Shown here in pieces: positions 1-6,910 of a stretch of DNA of 27,608 bases (the stretch's first letter is position 1; every line of letters starts with the position of its first letter). The stretch comes from DASXMX01 sp036794395 (GTDB lineage: Bacteria > Planctomycetota > Phycisphaerae > Tepidisphaerales > Tepidisphaeraceae), in contig DAIRGS010000059.1 of NCBI GenBank assembly GCA_036794395.1, positions 1-27,608 on the forward strand. Direction: 5' to 3'. The position numbers were made by a program, and so were the translations under genes. Below the pieces are notes generated by a model. The model was given only the letters and a program-made list of their open reading frames with translations. It made no database searches and was not told the origin of the DNA.

Positions 1-294
1 GCGCGGGGTACCGCTGTACGCCCGGCGTGGGGGTGTTCTGCGAGGGGTGGGGCTGTGGGGGTGCGAGGGGCTACGTCAGTGAAGTGCGAACAATCGACCG
101 TGAAAGTGCGCGGGGCGTTTTGGACAATGCCCGGCTGCGGGGAGTTGGTTTTCCCACATCTGACCCGGCGCCGGACCCGCGGCTGCCCCAAACACGGCCT
201 GGAAGGCCGTGCCACTTGAAATGCAATGGCGCGGGATCGCGCGTGGTTGTTTAGCGCGAGTTGCTGTGGGAACGCCTCGACGGCGGGCGGTGCG
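1..294. other. Left-edge region without a recognisable gene
   Basis: No open reading frame here resembles a known protein, and the short frames present are very rich in Gly, Arg and Pro, as expected of random GC-rich DNA. The only structure I see is the hairpin at 193-211, downstream of the isomerase gene. The window edge may cut off a neighbouring gene. Confidence 0.4.
193..211 (-). terminator. Hairpin downstream of the isomerase/epimerase gene, candidate terminator
   Basis: CACGGCCT (193-200) and AGGCCGTG (204-211) form a perfect 8-bp stem with a 3-nt loop, about 84 nt beyond the minus-strand stop codon at 295. Read on the minus strand, the stem is followed by only three T residues and then a G run, so it is at best a weak intrinsic terminator. 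Confidence 0.4.
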
Positions 295-1143
295 TCAGGC
301 ATTGCCGGCGGTCATTTTGCGGAGGTTGTCGAGGCATTTTTTGACGATCCTGAGGGGCTCGCGGCTGGTTTCGTGTTCGATGACGTACCATTCGGTCCCA
401 CCTACCGTGGCGTAAGCATCGAGGAGCGCGGGCCAATCGATTTTGCCTTCGCCGATGGCGGCCTCGCGGCCAGCGCCGAATTCCTTGACGTGGGTGGTTT
501 TGGTGCGGCCGGGATATTTCCTGATCAGGGCGACGGGGTCGCCGCCGCCTTCGGTGGTGTTGCCAACGTCGATCTGGTGGACGACATCAGGGTTAGTATT
601 GTCAAAGAAGATTTCCCAGGACGTTTTGCCGTCGAATTTTTTGTAGTCGGTTGCATGAGAGTGGTAGCCGACGAGCATGCCATCTTCCTTGGCGCGAGCG
701 GAGATATCGTTGAATTTTTTGGCGACGTCGAGCCAGGCCTGGGCGGTGCGGGCATTGAAGCTGGGGCAGATGAGGAATTTGTTGCCGAGCGTTTTGTGGA
801 GTTCGATGGTGCGTTTGAGGTTGTCGCCTTCGAGCGTGGGCAGAGCGGTGTGGGTGCCGCAGCATTTGAGGCCGTTATCGTCGAGGAGTTTGCGAAGTTC
901 GGTGGGCTTTTTGTCCCAGCCATGGTATCCAGCGAATTCGACGCCGTCGTAGCCCATCTTTCCGACCTGGGCGATAACGCCTGGAAAATCTTTAGGCAGC
1001 TCGGCCCGGAGCGAATACAGTTCGAGGCCGATGGGAAGCTTTTTAACTTCGGCGCGTGCGGCCGAGAGTGGCGATAGGGCCACGGCGGCGGTGGCGAGTG
1101 CACTGTAACGAAGAACATCTCGGCGGGTCGGTTGGTGGGTCAT
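295..1143 (-). CDS. Tat-exported sugar phosphate isomerase/epimerase (xylose isomerase-like TIM barrel)
   Basis: The product is 282 residues. It starts at the ATG at 1143, preceded by AAAGGA about 9 nt upstream; a longer in-frame extension to 1224 has no support. The N-terminus reads TRRDVLRY followed by an Ala-rich hydrophobic stretch ending near SAARA, which is a twin-arginine signal peptide, so the enzyme is probably folded in the cytoplasm and exported. The mature part is one AP-endonuclease-2/xylose isomerase-like barrel (PF01261 type). It has the usual metal-site signatures: GVEFAGYHG near the start, GYHSH in the middle, QIDVGN, HVKEFG and a final IEHE. Planctomycetes carry many exported members, thought to act on sugars or inositol-type substrates. 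The substrate cannot be read from the sequence. It stands alone, convergent with nothing, next to a repeat element. Confidence 0.9.
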   Translation of the reverse strand: MTHQPTRRDVLRYSALATAAVALSPLSAARAEVKKLPIGLELYSLRAELPKDFPGVIAQVGKMGYDGVEFAGYHGWDKKPTELRKLLDDNGLKCCGTHTALPTLEGDNLKRTIELHKTLGNKFLICPSFNARTAQAWLDVAKKFNDISARAKEDGMLVGYHSHATDYKKFDGKTSWEIFFDNTNPDVVHQIDVGNTTEGGGDPVALIRKYPGRTKTTHVKEFGAGREAAIGEGKIDWPALLDAYATVGGTEWYVIEHETSREPLRIVKKCLDNLRKMTAGNA

Positions 1144-1235
1144 GTAGTGGATTCCTTTACGGATTCTACATGACCGGACGGCACATGTTGCGGAGACGGC
1201 GGTGAACCTGGGGTTATTCACCACGGAGGCAGGCT

Positions 1236-1527
1236 GAAATACATATTTGCCACAGATGGACTCAGATGAACGCAGCGCGGCTCAGCCGCAACCAAAAAAA
1301 CAGATGCAACCACGGAGGCACGGAGACACGGAGGCGCGCTTGACTAACGGACGTCACTGCAATGGTGGCACGTTAGGAAAGTTGCGGCAAAGAAGATTTG
1401 CGCGGGCTGCGAAGAATTGGACGGTTAGCAGTACAGATAAATGCAAAACAAGAGATGATGCCGATCCTCGTCCTGCCCTCTTTTCATCTGTGTTTATCTG
1501 TGTCCATCTGTGGCAATAAGTATTTTC
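1236..1527. mobile_element. Non-coding element with long imperfect terminal inverted repeats (MITE-like)
   Basis: The left end (1236-1275) and the reverse complement of the right end (1485-1527) share TTGCCACAGATGGAC exactly, and then continue with about 11 of 14 matching bases. Outside that core they also align as GAAATACATATTTGCC against GAAAATACTTATTGCC. Between the ends are an ACGGAG-rich direct repeat at 1311-1334 (CACGGAGGCACGGAGACACGG), a GCGGCT/AGCCGC hairpin at 1277-1289, and no convincing gene. The size and inverted ends look like a small non-autonomous mobile element. From memory, CCACAGATGGACACAGAT-type repeats are widespread in bacterial genomes, often near small mobile-type genes. 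I see no target-site duplication and no transposase. Confidence 0.55.
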
Positions 1528-1562
1528 TTAAGCGTGCTTGGTTGAACCGAGTGGAAACGCAA

Positions 1563-1587
1563 CCGGGACAGGCATTGCCTGTCCCGG
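1563..1587. terminator. Strong hairpin beyond the end of the pilus operon
   Basis: CCGGGACAGGCA (1563-1574) pairs perfectly with TGCCTGTCCCGG (1576-1587). It lies 46 nt past the stop codon of the last gene of the tad operon. No T-tract follows on either strand, so it could be a Rho-assisted or bidirectional terminator, an mRNA-protecting stem, or one copy of a dispersed palindromic repeat. Confidence 0.5.
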
Positions 1588-1632
1588 GTGGTCTTCGCTG
1601 GCTCCGGTGCATCTTCCCTCCGGAAGACGCCA

Positions 1633-2199
1633 TTAGTGATTCGAATCGGGAGCGGGAGCCGCGGGTGTCGCGGCGTATGGGCTGGTCGCACCGCCACCGG
1701 CGGTCGCACCGCCACCGGCTGCAGCGCCGGCGGTCGGAGTGGTGGAACGAAGCGCCTGAACCCCGGCAACAGCCTCTGAGGCCGAGTGAAGCGTATGCGG
1801 GTTGGGGCCATCGACGAGCTTGAACTGCGACTCGGGCACGCCGCGGCCCTTTAGGTAATCGGTGACGGCTTGATTCGCCGACTTGAATTCATCGCTCTTG
1901 GGCAAGTCGAGATATACGACCAGCGGAAGAGTGGATTCTTCGTCCAGCAGCATGAGATCAAGCTTGTCGCGGCCAAGGGAGTTGAGGCCGGCGGTGCTGA
2001 AATGCGAAGGATGCAGGGTGGCATCCGCCCGTGCGCCGACGGCGGCCTGGGTGGCCATCACGTTTCGGACGGCGCGGGGCTCGTCATCATTCTGGAAGTG
2101 TTCGCCGTGCAGCTTTCCGCCGCAGCCGGCGGTTGCGGCAACGAGTGCCGCGGCGGTTGCCACCGAGAACCACCTGAGTTTTGTCTGCTTGTTGTTCAT
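1633..2199 (-). CDS. Lipoprotein at the end of the Tad pilus operon (possible CpaD/TadD-position accessory)
   Basis: The product is 188 residues. The start at 2199 is fixed by AGGAG 8 nt upstream. Residues 1-27 form a lipoprotein signal: a Lys/Arg n-region, a hydrophobic Ala/Val stretch and the lipobox-like ATAGC followed by GGK. The middle (about residues 60-130) is a compact alpha/beta segment with a DLMLLDEES strand and a helix leading to LKGRGVPESQFK. I do not recognise it as a named family. The last 40 residues are low-complexity Ala/Gly/Pro/Thr, with a tandem hexapeptide. It follows tadC after 52 nt and is the last gene of the operon. From its place and lipidation I infer an outer-membrane accessory of the pilus, in the role CpaD or TadD plays elsewhere. 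Similarity to those families is not established. Confidence 0.75.
   Translation of the reverse strand: MNNKQTKLRWFSVATAAALVAATAGCGGKLHGEHFQNDDEPRAVRNVMATQAAVGARADATLHPSHFSTAGLNSLGRDKLDLMLLDEESTLPLVVYLDLPKSDEFKSANQAVTDYLKGRGVPESQFKLVDGPNPHTLHSASEAVAGVQALRSTTPTAGAAAGGGATAGGGATSPYAATPAAPAPDSNH
1684..1719 (-). repeat. Two exact 18-bp tandem repeats in the lipoprotein C-terminus
   Basis: The unit GGTCGCACCGCCACCGGC occurs twice in a row (1684-1701 and 1702-1719). It is in frame and encodes the duplicated Ala/Thr/Gly-rich hexapeptide in the disordered tail of the lipoprotein. This looks like replication slippage in a tolerant region. Confidence 0.8.
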
Positions 2200-2251
2200 G
2201 ATTAAATCTCCTGCGCGCTGCAATCGGCAGCATTTCCCAAGACTTCGTCGG

Positions 2252-3184
2252 CTATTTAAACAGATCACTTTGCATCAGCTGAATAACAGTTGGCCCGGCC
2301 AGGACGATGAACGTGGCCGGGAAGATGCACAACACCAGCGGGAAGCTCATTTTCACGGATGCCTTACCGGCCGCTTCCTCGGCGGCCATCTGACGATTGA
2401 CTCGTAGCGTATCGCTGTGAACGCGAAGGGCATCGGCGATGCTGGTGCCGAAACGATCGGCCTGCACAAGCATGGAAGCCAATGATTGGATGGCTGTGTT
2501 GCCGGTGCGGGTGCCCATGTTTTTGAGAGATTCGGTTCGCGAGAGCCCCACGCGGGTTTCCATGTGGGCCATGCCAAATTCGCGACTCACTTCGGGGTGG
2601 GCGAGGGAGAGTTCCTGTCCAACGCGCTGCATGGCGCCGTCGATGGTCAGGCCCGCCTCGATGCAGACGACCATAAGATCGAGTGCATCGGCCAGGCCAT
2701 GGGTGAGTTCCCTCTGATTGACGGAGGTTTTGATCTTTAACCAGATGACCGGGGCGAGGTATCCGGCCAAACCGCCGACCGAAAGGCCCATCATTAGGTG
2801 ATCCAGGTAAACACCGACCGCATAGCCTACGACGATTCCGGTGATAGAGAGAATCACCTTGGCGCCGGCGACGACGCGTATGGCCGAAGGATTGTAGATA
2901 CCGGCACGTGCGAGGCTGCCGCGGATGGCGACCTGCTTATTGGCATCGTCGGACATGAAGGGCTTGGCAGCCTTTTGTCCCAGGTGTTGAACGAGGTCTT
3001 TGAAGCGCGTGCGGCTGTGAGGGGAGGAACTGGAAGACGCGCGGAGCGCGTCGAGCCCGCCGCCTTTGAGGCGTGTCCGCAGCTTGCCTTCATCGCCGCG
3101 ATTGAGAATGACCTGGCCCCCGACGAAGGCAACCAGCGCGACCGCGCCGGCGATGCACAGGAGCATGATAATTTGATCGTTCAT
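2252..3184 (-). CDS. tadC: Tad pilus inner-membrane platform protein TadC
   Basis: The product is 310 residues, close to the usual TadC length. The start at 3184 has AAGGA 7 nt upstream. A hydrophobic N-terminal segment (about residues 4-27) is followed by a cytoplasmic stretch, a central pair of membrane segments (about 105-150), a type II secretion F-type domain (about 165-280, with GLADALDLMVVCIEAGL and LVQADRFGTSIADALR) and a last hydrophobic segment near the C-terminus. The D-x-x-V-x-x-x-E-A-G-x segment is typical of TadC. TadB and TadC form the platform on which the CpaF ATPase acts to insert pilin into the growing Flp fibre. It lies 39 nt after tadB in the same operon. Confidence 0.95.
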   Translation of the reverse strand: MNDQIIMLLCIAGAVALVAFVGGQVILNRGDEGKLRTRLKGGGLDALRASSSSSPHSRTRFKDLVQHLGQKAAKPFMSDDANKQVAIRGSLARAGIYNPSAIRVVAGAKVILSITGIVVGYAVGVYLDHLMMGLSVGGLAGYLAPVIWLKIKTSVNQRELTHGLADALDLMVVCIEAGLTIDGAMQRVGQELSLAHPEVSREFGMAHMETRVGLSRTESLKNMGTRTGNTAIQSLASMLVQADRFGTSIADALRVHSDTLRVNRQMAAEEAAGKASVKMSFPLVLCIFPATFIVLAGPTVIQLMQSDLFK

Positions 3185-3223
3185 ATGCGTATCCTTCGCT
3201 TACCCGACTCCAGAGGCTTTACG

Positions 3224-4180
3224 TTACACCCGGACAGTAGTGATGCGGCGGATCAGAAAGAGGCCGAAGATCACGAGTCCCGTCGCGACGGAAATCAGCA
3301 TTTTCCCCTGGCTGGTATGGATCAGCAGGCCGCCGCGCTCGGGATTCAGTGCATAGCTGAGAACAAACATGACGACGGGGAACGCAACCATGATGTAGCC
3401 GGTGAGGCGACCCTCGGCGGTTTTAGCCCGGACGCTTTGGACGAGGCGGAGGCGCTGGCGAATCATGGTGCTGATGTTCTTAAGAACCTCGGCCAGATCG
3501 CCGCCGCTTTGGCGTTGGATGATGACGGCGGTGACGAAGAAGGCGAAGTCCTGAGATTCAAGGCGAACGGCCATTTCACGCAAGCCCTCGTCAAGCGGCT
3601 GGCCCAGGCCGTGCTGGTCGTAGCAGCGACCGAATTCGCCGGCGAGCGGTTGAGGCAGCTCTTCAGACATCATTTGCAGCCCTGTGCTCAGACTCTGTCC
3701 GGCGCGAAGAACGCGGGAGAGGAAGTCGAGGGCGTCGGGAATCTGCGAATTAATTTTTCGGGACCAGCTTGCGCGCTTTCGAAGGGCGACGAAGAAAGGC
3801 AGGTAAGCGCCGACGAAGCCGAGGACGGTTGACGGCACCGCGGCCCCGGTGAGGGTGAAGCAGACGAAAGCCCCGATGGCGCCGAGTCCCAGGCTGATGG
3901 CCAGGAACACCTTGATGGATAGGCGCGGAAAAGCCTGAGCGAGGCGCTGGCGAATGAGCTGGGCGGTGGGCAACTTAGAGAAGCCACCGAGGTCGTTTAC
4001 ATCATCGAGCAGCCTGATGGACTGATGGGCCCCGCCGGCGGTTTGAACGCGGCCCTGGGTTGTCAGTCGCTGCTGGAGCTTGCGTTTGGGCGCGCCGGCC
4101 GCCCCGGTCGCGATATACGTGACGGCCCATGCCATTGCGGCGACGGCGGCGGCGATGAGGATGATCGTTAGGGTGTCCAT
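3224..4180 (-). CDS. tadB: Tad pilus inner-membrane platform protein TadB
   Basis: The product is 318 residues. It starts at 4180 with GGAG 11 nt upstream and lies 22 nt after cpaF. One N-terminal membrane segment (about 4-25) is followed by a paired hydrophobic region (about 95-135), a T2SSF domain (about 160-280, with VLRAGQSLSTGLQMMSEEL and the conserved SGGDLAEVL loop) and two C-terminal membrane segments. This is the standard TadB arrangement. It should partner TadC as the inner-membrane assembly platform and contact the CpaF hexamer. Adjacent order cpaF-tadB-tadC is the conserved core of Tad loci. Confidence 0.95.
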   Translation of the reverse strand: MDTLTIILIAAAVAAMAWAVTYIATGAAGAPKRKLQQRLTTQGRVQTAGGAHQSIRLLDDVNDLGGFSKLPTAQLIRQRLAQAFPRLSIKVFLAISLGLGAIGAFVCFTLTGAAVPSTVLGFVGAYLPFFVALRKRASWSRKINSQIPDALDFLSRVLRAGQSLSTGLQMMSEELPQPLAGEFGRCYDQHGLGQPLDEGLREMAVRLESQDFAFFVTAVIIQRQSGGDLAEVLKNISTMIRQRLRLVQSVRAKTAEGRLTGYIMVAFPVVMFVLSYALNPERGGLLIHTSQGKMLISVATGLVIFGLFLIRRITTVRV

Positions 4181-4202
4181 AGCGGTCTCGACTCCAAGTG
4201 CA

Positions 4203-5642
4203 TCAGTTCATTTCGATGGCGCGTCGCTGAAACAGTTCCATGGGCAGACGGATGCCGCGGTTTTCGATGCGGGAATAGCAATGGGGGCGGATTCCGGTGC
4301 AGCTGAAGTTGCCGCTGGCGTGGCCGTTCTCGTCGACGCCATCCTGTTCGAAGATGAACAGGTCGTGCATCTGAATCCCTTCGCCTTCCATGCCGCACAA
4401 TTCACTGACGCTCATGATCTTTCGTTTACCGCCAGGCAGGCGGCGGGCCTGAACGACGATCTGGATGGCGTTGGTGATCTGGGCGCGAAGCGCGCGGAGC
4501 GGAATATCGTATCCGGCCATCGCGATCATGACTTCGATTCTGGCCAGGGCATCTCGGGCGGTATTGGCGTGAACGGTGGTCATGGACCCTTCGTGACCGG
4601 TGTTCATGGCCTGAAGCATGTCGAGGGCTTCGCCGCCGCGAACTTCGCCGATGATGATTCGATCGGGCCGCATACGAAGACAGTTTTTCACGAGGTCGCG
4701 CTGATTGACTTCACCCTTGCCTTCGACGTTGGCCGGTCGAGTTTCCAGCCGGACAACGTGAGGCTGCTGAAGCTGGAGCTCGGCGGCATCCTCGATCGTA
4801 ACCACGCGCTCCTCGGCGGGAATGAAGCGGGAAAGGCAGTTGAGCAGCGTGGTTTTGCCCGAGCCGGTACCACCACTGATCAGAACATTGCACCGGGCCT
4901 GCACGGCGGCAGACAGAAAATCCATGACCGGAGCCGGGAATGCGCCGTGGCGAATAAGGTCTTCAAGCTGGAGGGGCTTGGAGCCGAAGCGGCGAATCGA
5001 CATGGCCGGGCCGTCGAGGGCCAGCGGAGGAATGATCGCATTGACGCGGCTGCCATCGGCCAGGCGAGCATCGACCATCGGGCTGGTCTCATCGATTCGC
5101 CGGCCGACAAGGCCGACAATGCGGTCGATGATCTGGCGCAGGTGCTGGTTGTCGCGGAATCGCACGTCGCTGAATTCCAGGCGGCCCTTGCGCTCGACGT
5201 AGACGCGGTCAAAGCGGTTGACGAGGATATCGGTGATGGTTGGATCTTTGAGCAGCGTTTCGAGCGGGCCCAGGCCGAACGTCTCGTCCATGACGTCGTC
5301 CATCAGCCGGTCTTGATCGTTGCTGCTGATCAGGCCTTTTTCAGACTGGCACAACTCGCGCACGAGAATGCGGACTTCCTCGCGCACCGTCGCGGGCGGG
5401 AGGTTCCGCAGGTTTTGAAGATCGAGGCGCGTGACCAGCTGCTGGTGAATGCGGACCTTGAGCTGGGTGAGATACGTCTGGCGCTCGGTCTGCGGAGCCG
5501 TAACGGGCTGTGCCGCGGCGGGGGCATACTCCTGGCCAGGCGCGGCCGGGGTGGAACGGGGCTTGGCCGGTCCCGCCACATCCGCCGGAGCCGACTTCTT
5601 TGGCTCCGCGACTGCTGAATTGCCTCGGGCAAACAATCCCAT
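4203..5642 (-). CDS. cpaF: Tad pilus assembly ATPase CpaF/TadA
   Basis: The product is 479 residues. The ATG at 5642 has GGAG 7 nt upstream and is preferred over an upstream in-frame TTG. Residues 1-50 are a Pro/Ala-rich leader. The N-terminal domain (about 55-200) contains the FGLGPLETLLKDPTITDILVN signature. The ATPase core has Walker A GGTGSGKTT with the lysine at about 263, an Asp box (TIEDAAEL), Walker B (IIIGEVRGGE) and a His box (TGHEGSMTTVHAN), all intact. It belongs to the secretion ATPase family (GspE/PilT superfamily) and powers pilus assembly from the cytoplasmic face. The C-terminal 60 residues beyond the core are richer in Cys and His than usual (SCTGIRPHCYS), which is mildly unusual. 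It lies 78 nt after cpaE. Confidence 0.97.
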   Translation of the reverse strand: MGLFARGNSAVAEPKKSAPADVAGPAKPRSTPAAPGQEYAPAAAQPVTAPQTERQTYLTQLKVRIHQQLVTRLDLQNLRNLPPATVREEVRILVRELCQSEKGLISSNDQDRLMDDVMDETFGLGPLETLLKDPTITDILVNRFDRVYVERKGRLEFSDVRFRDNQHLRQIIDRIVGLVGRRIDETSPMVDARLADGSRVNAIIPPLALDGPAMSIRRFGSKPLQLEDLIRHGAFPAPVMDFLSAAVQARCNVLISGGTGSGKTTLLNCLSRFIPAEERVVTIEDAAELQLQQPHVVRLETRPANVEGKGEVNQRDLVKNCLRMRPDRIIIGEVRGGEALDMLQAMNTGHEGSMTTVHANTARDALARIEVMIAMAGYDIPLRALRAQITNAIQIVVQARRLPGGKRKIMSVSELCGMEGEGIQMHDLFIFEQDGVDENGHASGNFSCTGIRPHCYSRIENRGIRLPMELFQRRAIEMN

Positions 5643-5720
5643 GTTCAATCTCCAAACGACGTCAAATCAATTTCATCCGTAACCCGTCGCCTTGCGACGC
5701 CGGCCGGAAAACAGCTCTGC

Positions 5721-6845
5721 CTAGGCGGCAGATCGCGTGTGCAGGGAACTCGCCAGATCAATCAGGCTGGTGCTGATTTCAGCGCGGGGCGCCCGCAGCA
5801 CCACCGGCTCCCCAAAGTTGATCGCCCCGATGGCGTTCTTGAAATCGTTGGGCACAGTCCAACTGATCTTGAGGCCCAGTGCGCGCTCGACCTCTTCGGG
5901 CTCGATATCGGAGCCCTTCTTTACGTAGCGATTGACAACGATTCGGATCTTGCTGGCCTCGACACCCATCCGCCGAAGCACGCCAACAAAGCGCTCGGCA
6001 TTCTTGGCACTGGGGACATTGAGCTGCATGACAAGAAGATTGACATCCGACGCGGCGATCACCGCCGAATAAACCGGATCGATGCTCATCAGCGAATCGA
6101 CGACAACGTAGTCGAACACTCGCCCCAGGACGCCCAGAAGCCTCACAAGCCCCTGCTGCGTAACCCGCTGGGTATCTTCCGGAAGATCAGGTCGGGCGAG
6201 AATCGCCAGCCCGCATCCCGGATGAAGCGTGAGGGCGTTGTCGAGAAGTTGCTTGTCTACCTTTTCAGCCGAGTCCATGACGTCGGCGAGGGTGTAGCGC
6301 GGCCGGACATCGAAATAGCTGGCCACTCCACCGCGGACGAGATCCATATCAAGCAGCACGGTTTTGTGAGTCTTAGCCAGTACCGCGGCCACATTGCACG
6401 CAACCGTCGTCGATCCGCAGCCACCGATCGTGGGGATAACATTGATCACCCGTGCGTGACGGCCCATGCCGCTGACCTGCACCACGCGATCGATCGCCTG
6501 GGAAAATTTTTCCTCGCTGACCGGCAGCGGGATGAATTCCTTGATGCCCAGGTGCATCGCTTCCATGAGCAGGTGAGCGTCGAGAACCTGCGACATGGCA
6601 AAGAAGCTGACCGATGGGAACATCCGGGGGAGTGTGGCAATTTTCTTGAGCGATTCGTGGGCCGCCGGATCGAGATTGACAATGACCAGTTGGGGTGCAT
6701 CGCTTCGGGAGAGCAGTGCCTGGAGCGATTCTGCCGTAGCGAGCTGCGCGGCGCACTGGACCCCGAACCGGGAGAGGAACCCAACGAGTTCCTGTCGGTT
6801 TGTGGCGTCGGCGTCGACTATTGCACAACTTAGCGTTACGTACAT
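5721..6845 (-). CDS. cpaE: Pilus localisation protein CpaE/TadZ (receiver-like plus atypical ParA/MinD ATPase)
   Basis: The product is 374 residues. The ATG at 6845 has GAGGA 8 nt upstream; 11 extra in-frame codons upstream are not supported. Residues 1-120 form a response-regulator-like domain (acidic DAD at 11-13, LVIVNLD ending at 59). The rest is a MinD/ParA-type domain starting at ARVINVIP. The nucleotide loop reads GGCGSTT (141-147), so the lysines of the deviant Walker A motif are absent. The later signature LLDMDLVRGG (164-173) is present. TadZ/CpaE proteins are known to be atypical ParA members that mark the polar pilus site. It lies between the secretin and ATPase genes, with gaps of 65 and 78 nt. 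Confidence 0.92.
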   Translation of the reverse strand: MYVTLSCAIVDADATNRQELVGFLSRFGVQCAAQLATAESLQALLSRSDAPQLVIVNLDPAAHESLKKIATLPRMFPSVSFFAMSQVLDAHLLMEAMHLGIKEFIPLPVSEEKFSQAIDRVVQVSGMGRHARVINVIPTIGGCGSTTVACNVAAVLAKTHKTVLLDMDLVRGGVASYFDVRPRYTLADVMDSAEKVDKQLLDNALTLHPGCGLAILARPDLPEDTQRVTQQGLVRLLGVLGRVFDYVVVDSLMSIDPVYSAVIAASDVNLLVMQLNVPSAKNAERFVGVLRRMGVEASKIRIVVNRYVKKGSDIEPEEVERALGLKISWTVPNDFKNAIGAINFGEPVVLRAPRAEISTSLIDLASSLHTRSAA

Positions 6846-6910
6846 CGCAATGATCCTCGGCGTTCTACTGACCGGCAAATCTCCGCAAATTGGCCATTCG
6901 CTGCGAGGGT

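Noticed and set aside
226..1077. Long plus-strand frame (283 codons)
   Set aside because: It is antisense to the isomerase/epimerase gene, whose family signatures, Tat signal and ribosome binding site are clear. High GC content makes long opposite-strand frames common.
1163..1191. Promoter TAGAAT with GCAACA upstream of the isomerase/epimerase gene
   Set aside because: The predicted transcription start would fall inside the ribosome binding site, and the -35 matches only three bases of consensus.
4080..5618. Plus-strand frame of 512 codons
   Set aside because: It lies opposite cpaF, which has all ATPase motifs intact. The plus-strand translation has no family signature.
5739..6833. Plus-strand frame of 364 codons
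   Set aside because: It is antisense to cpaE and has no recognisable domain or ribosome binding site.
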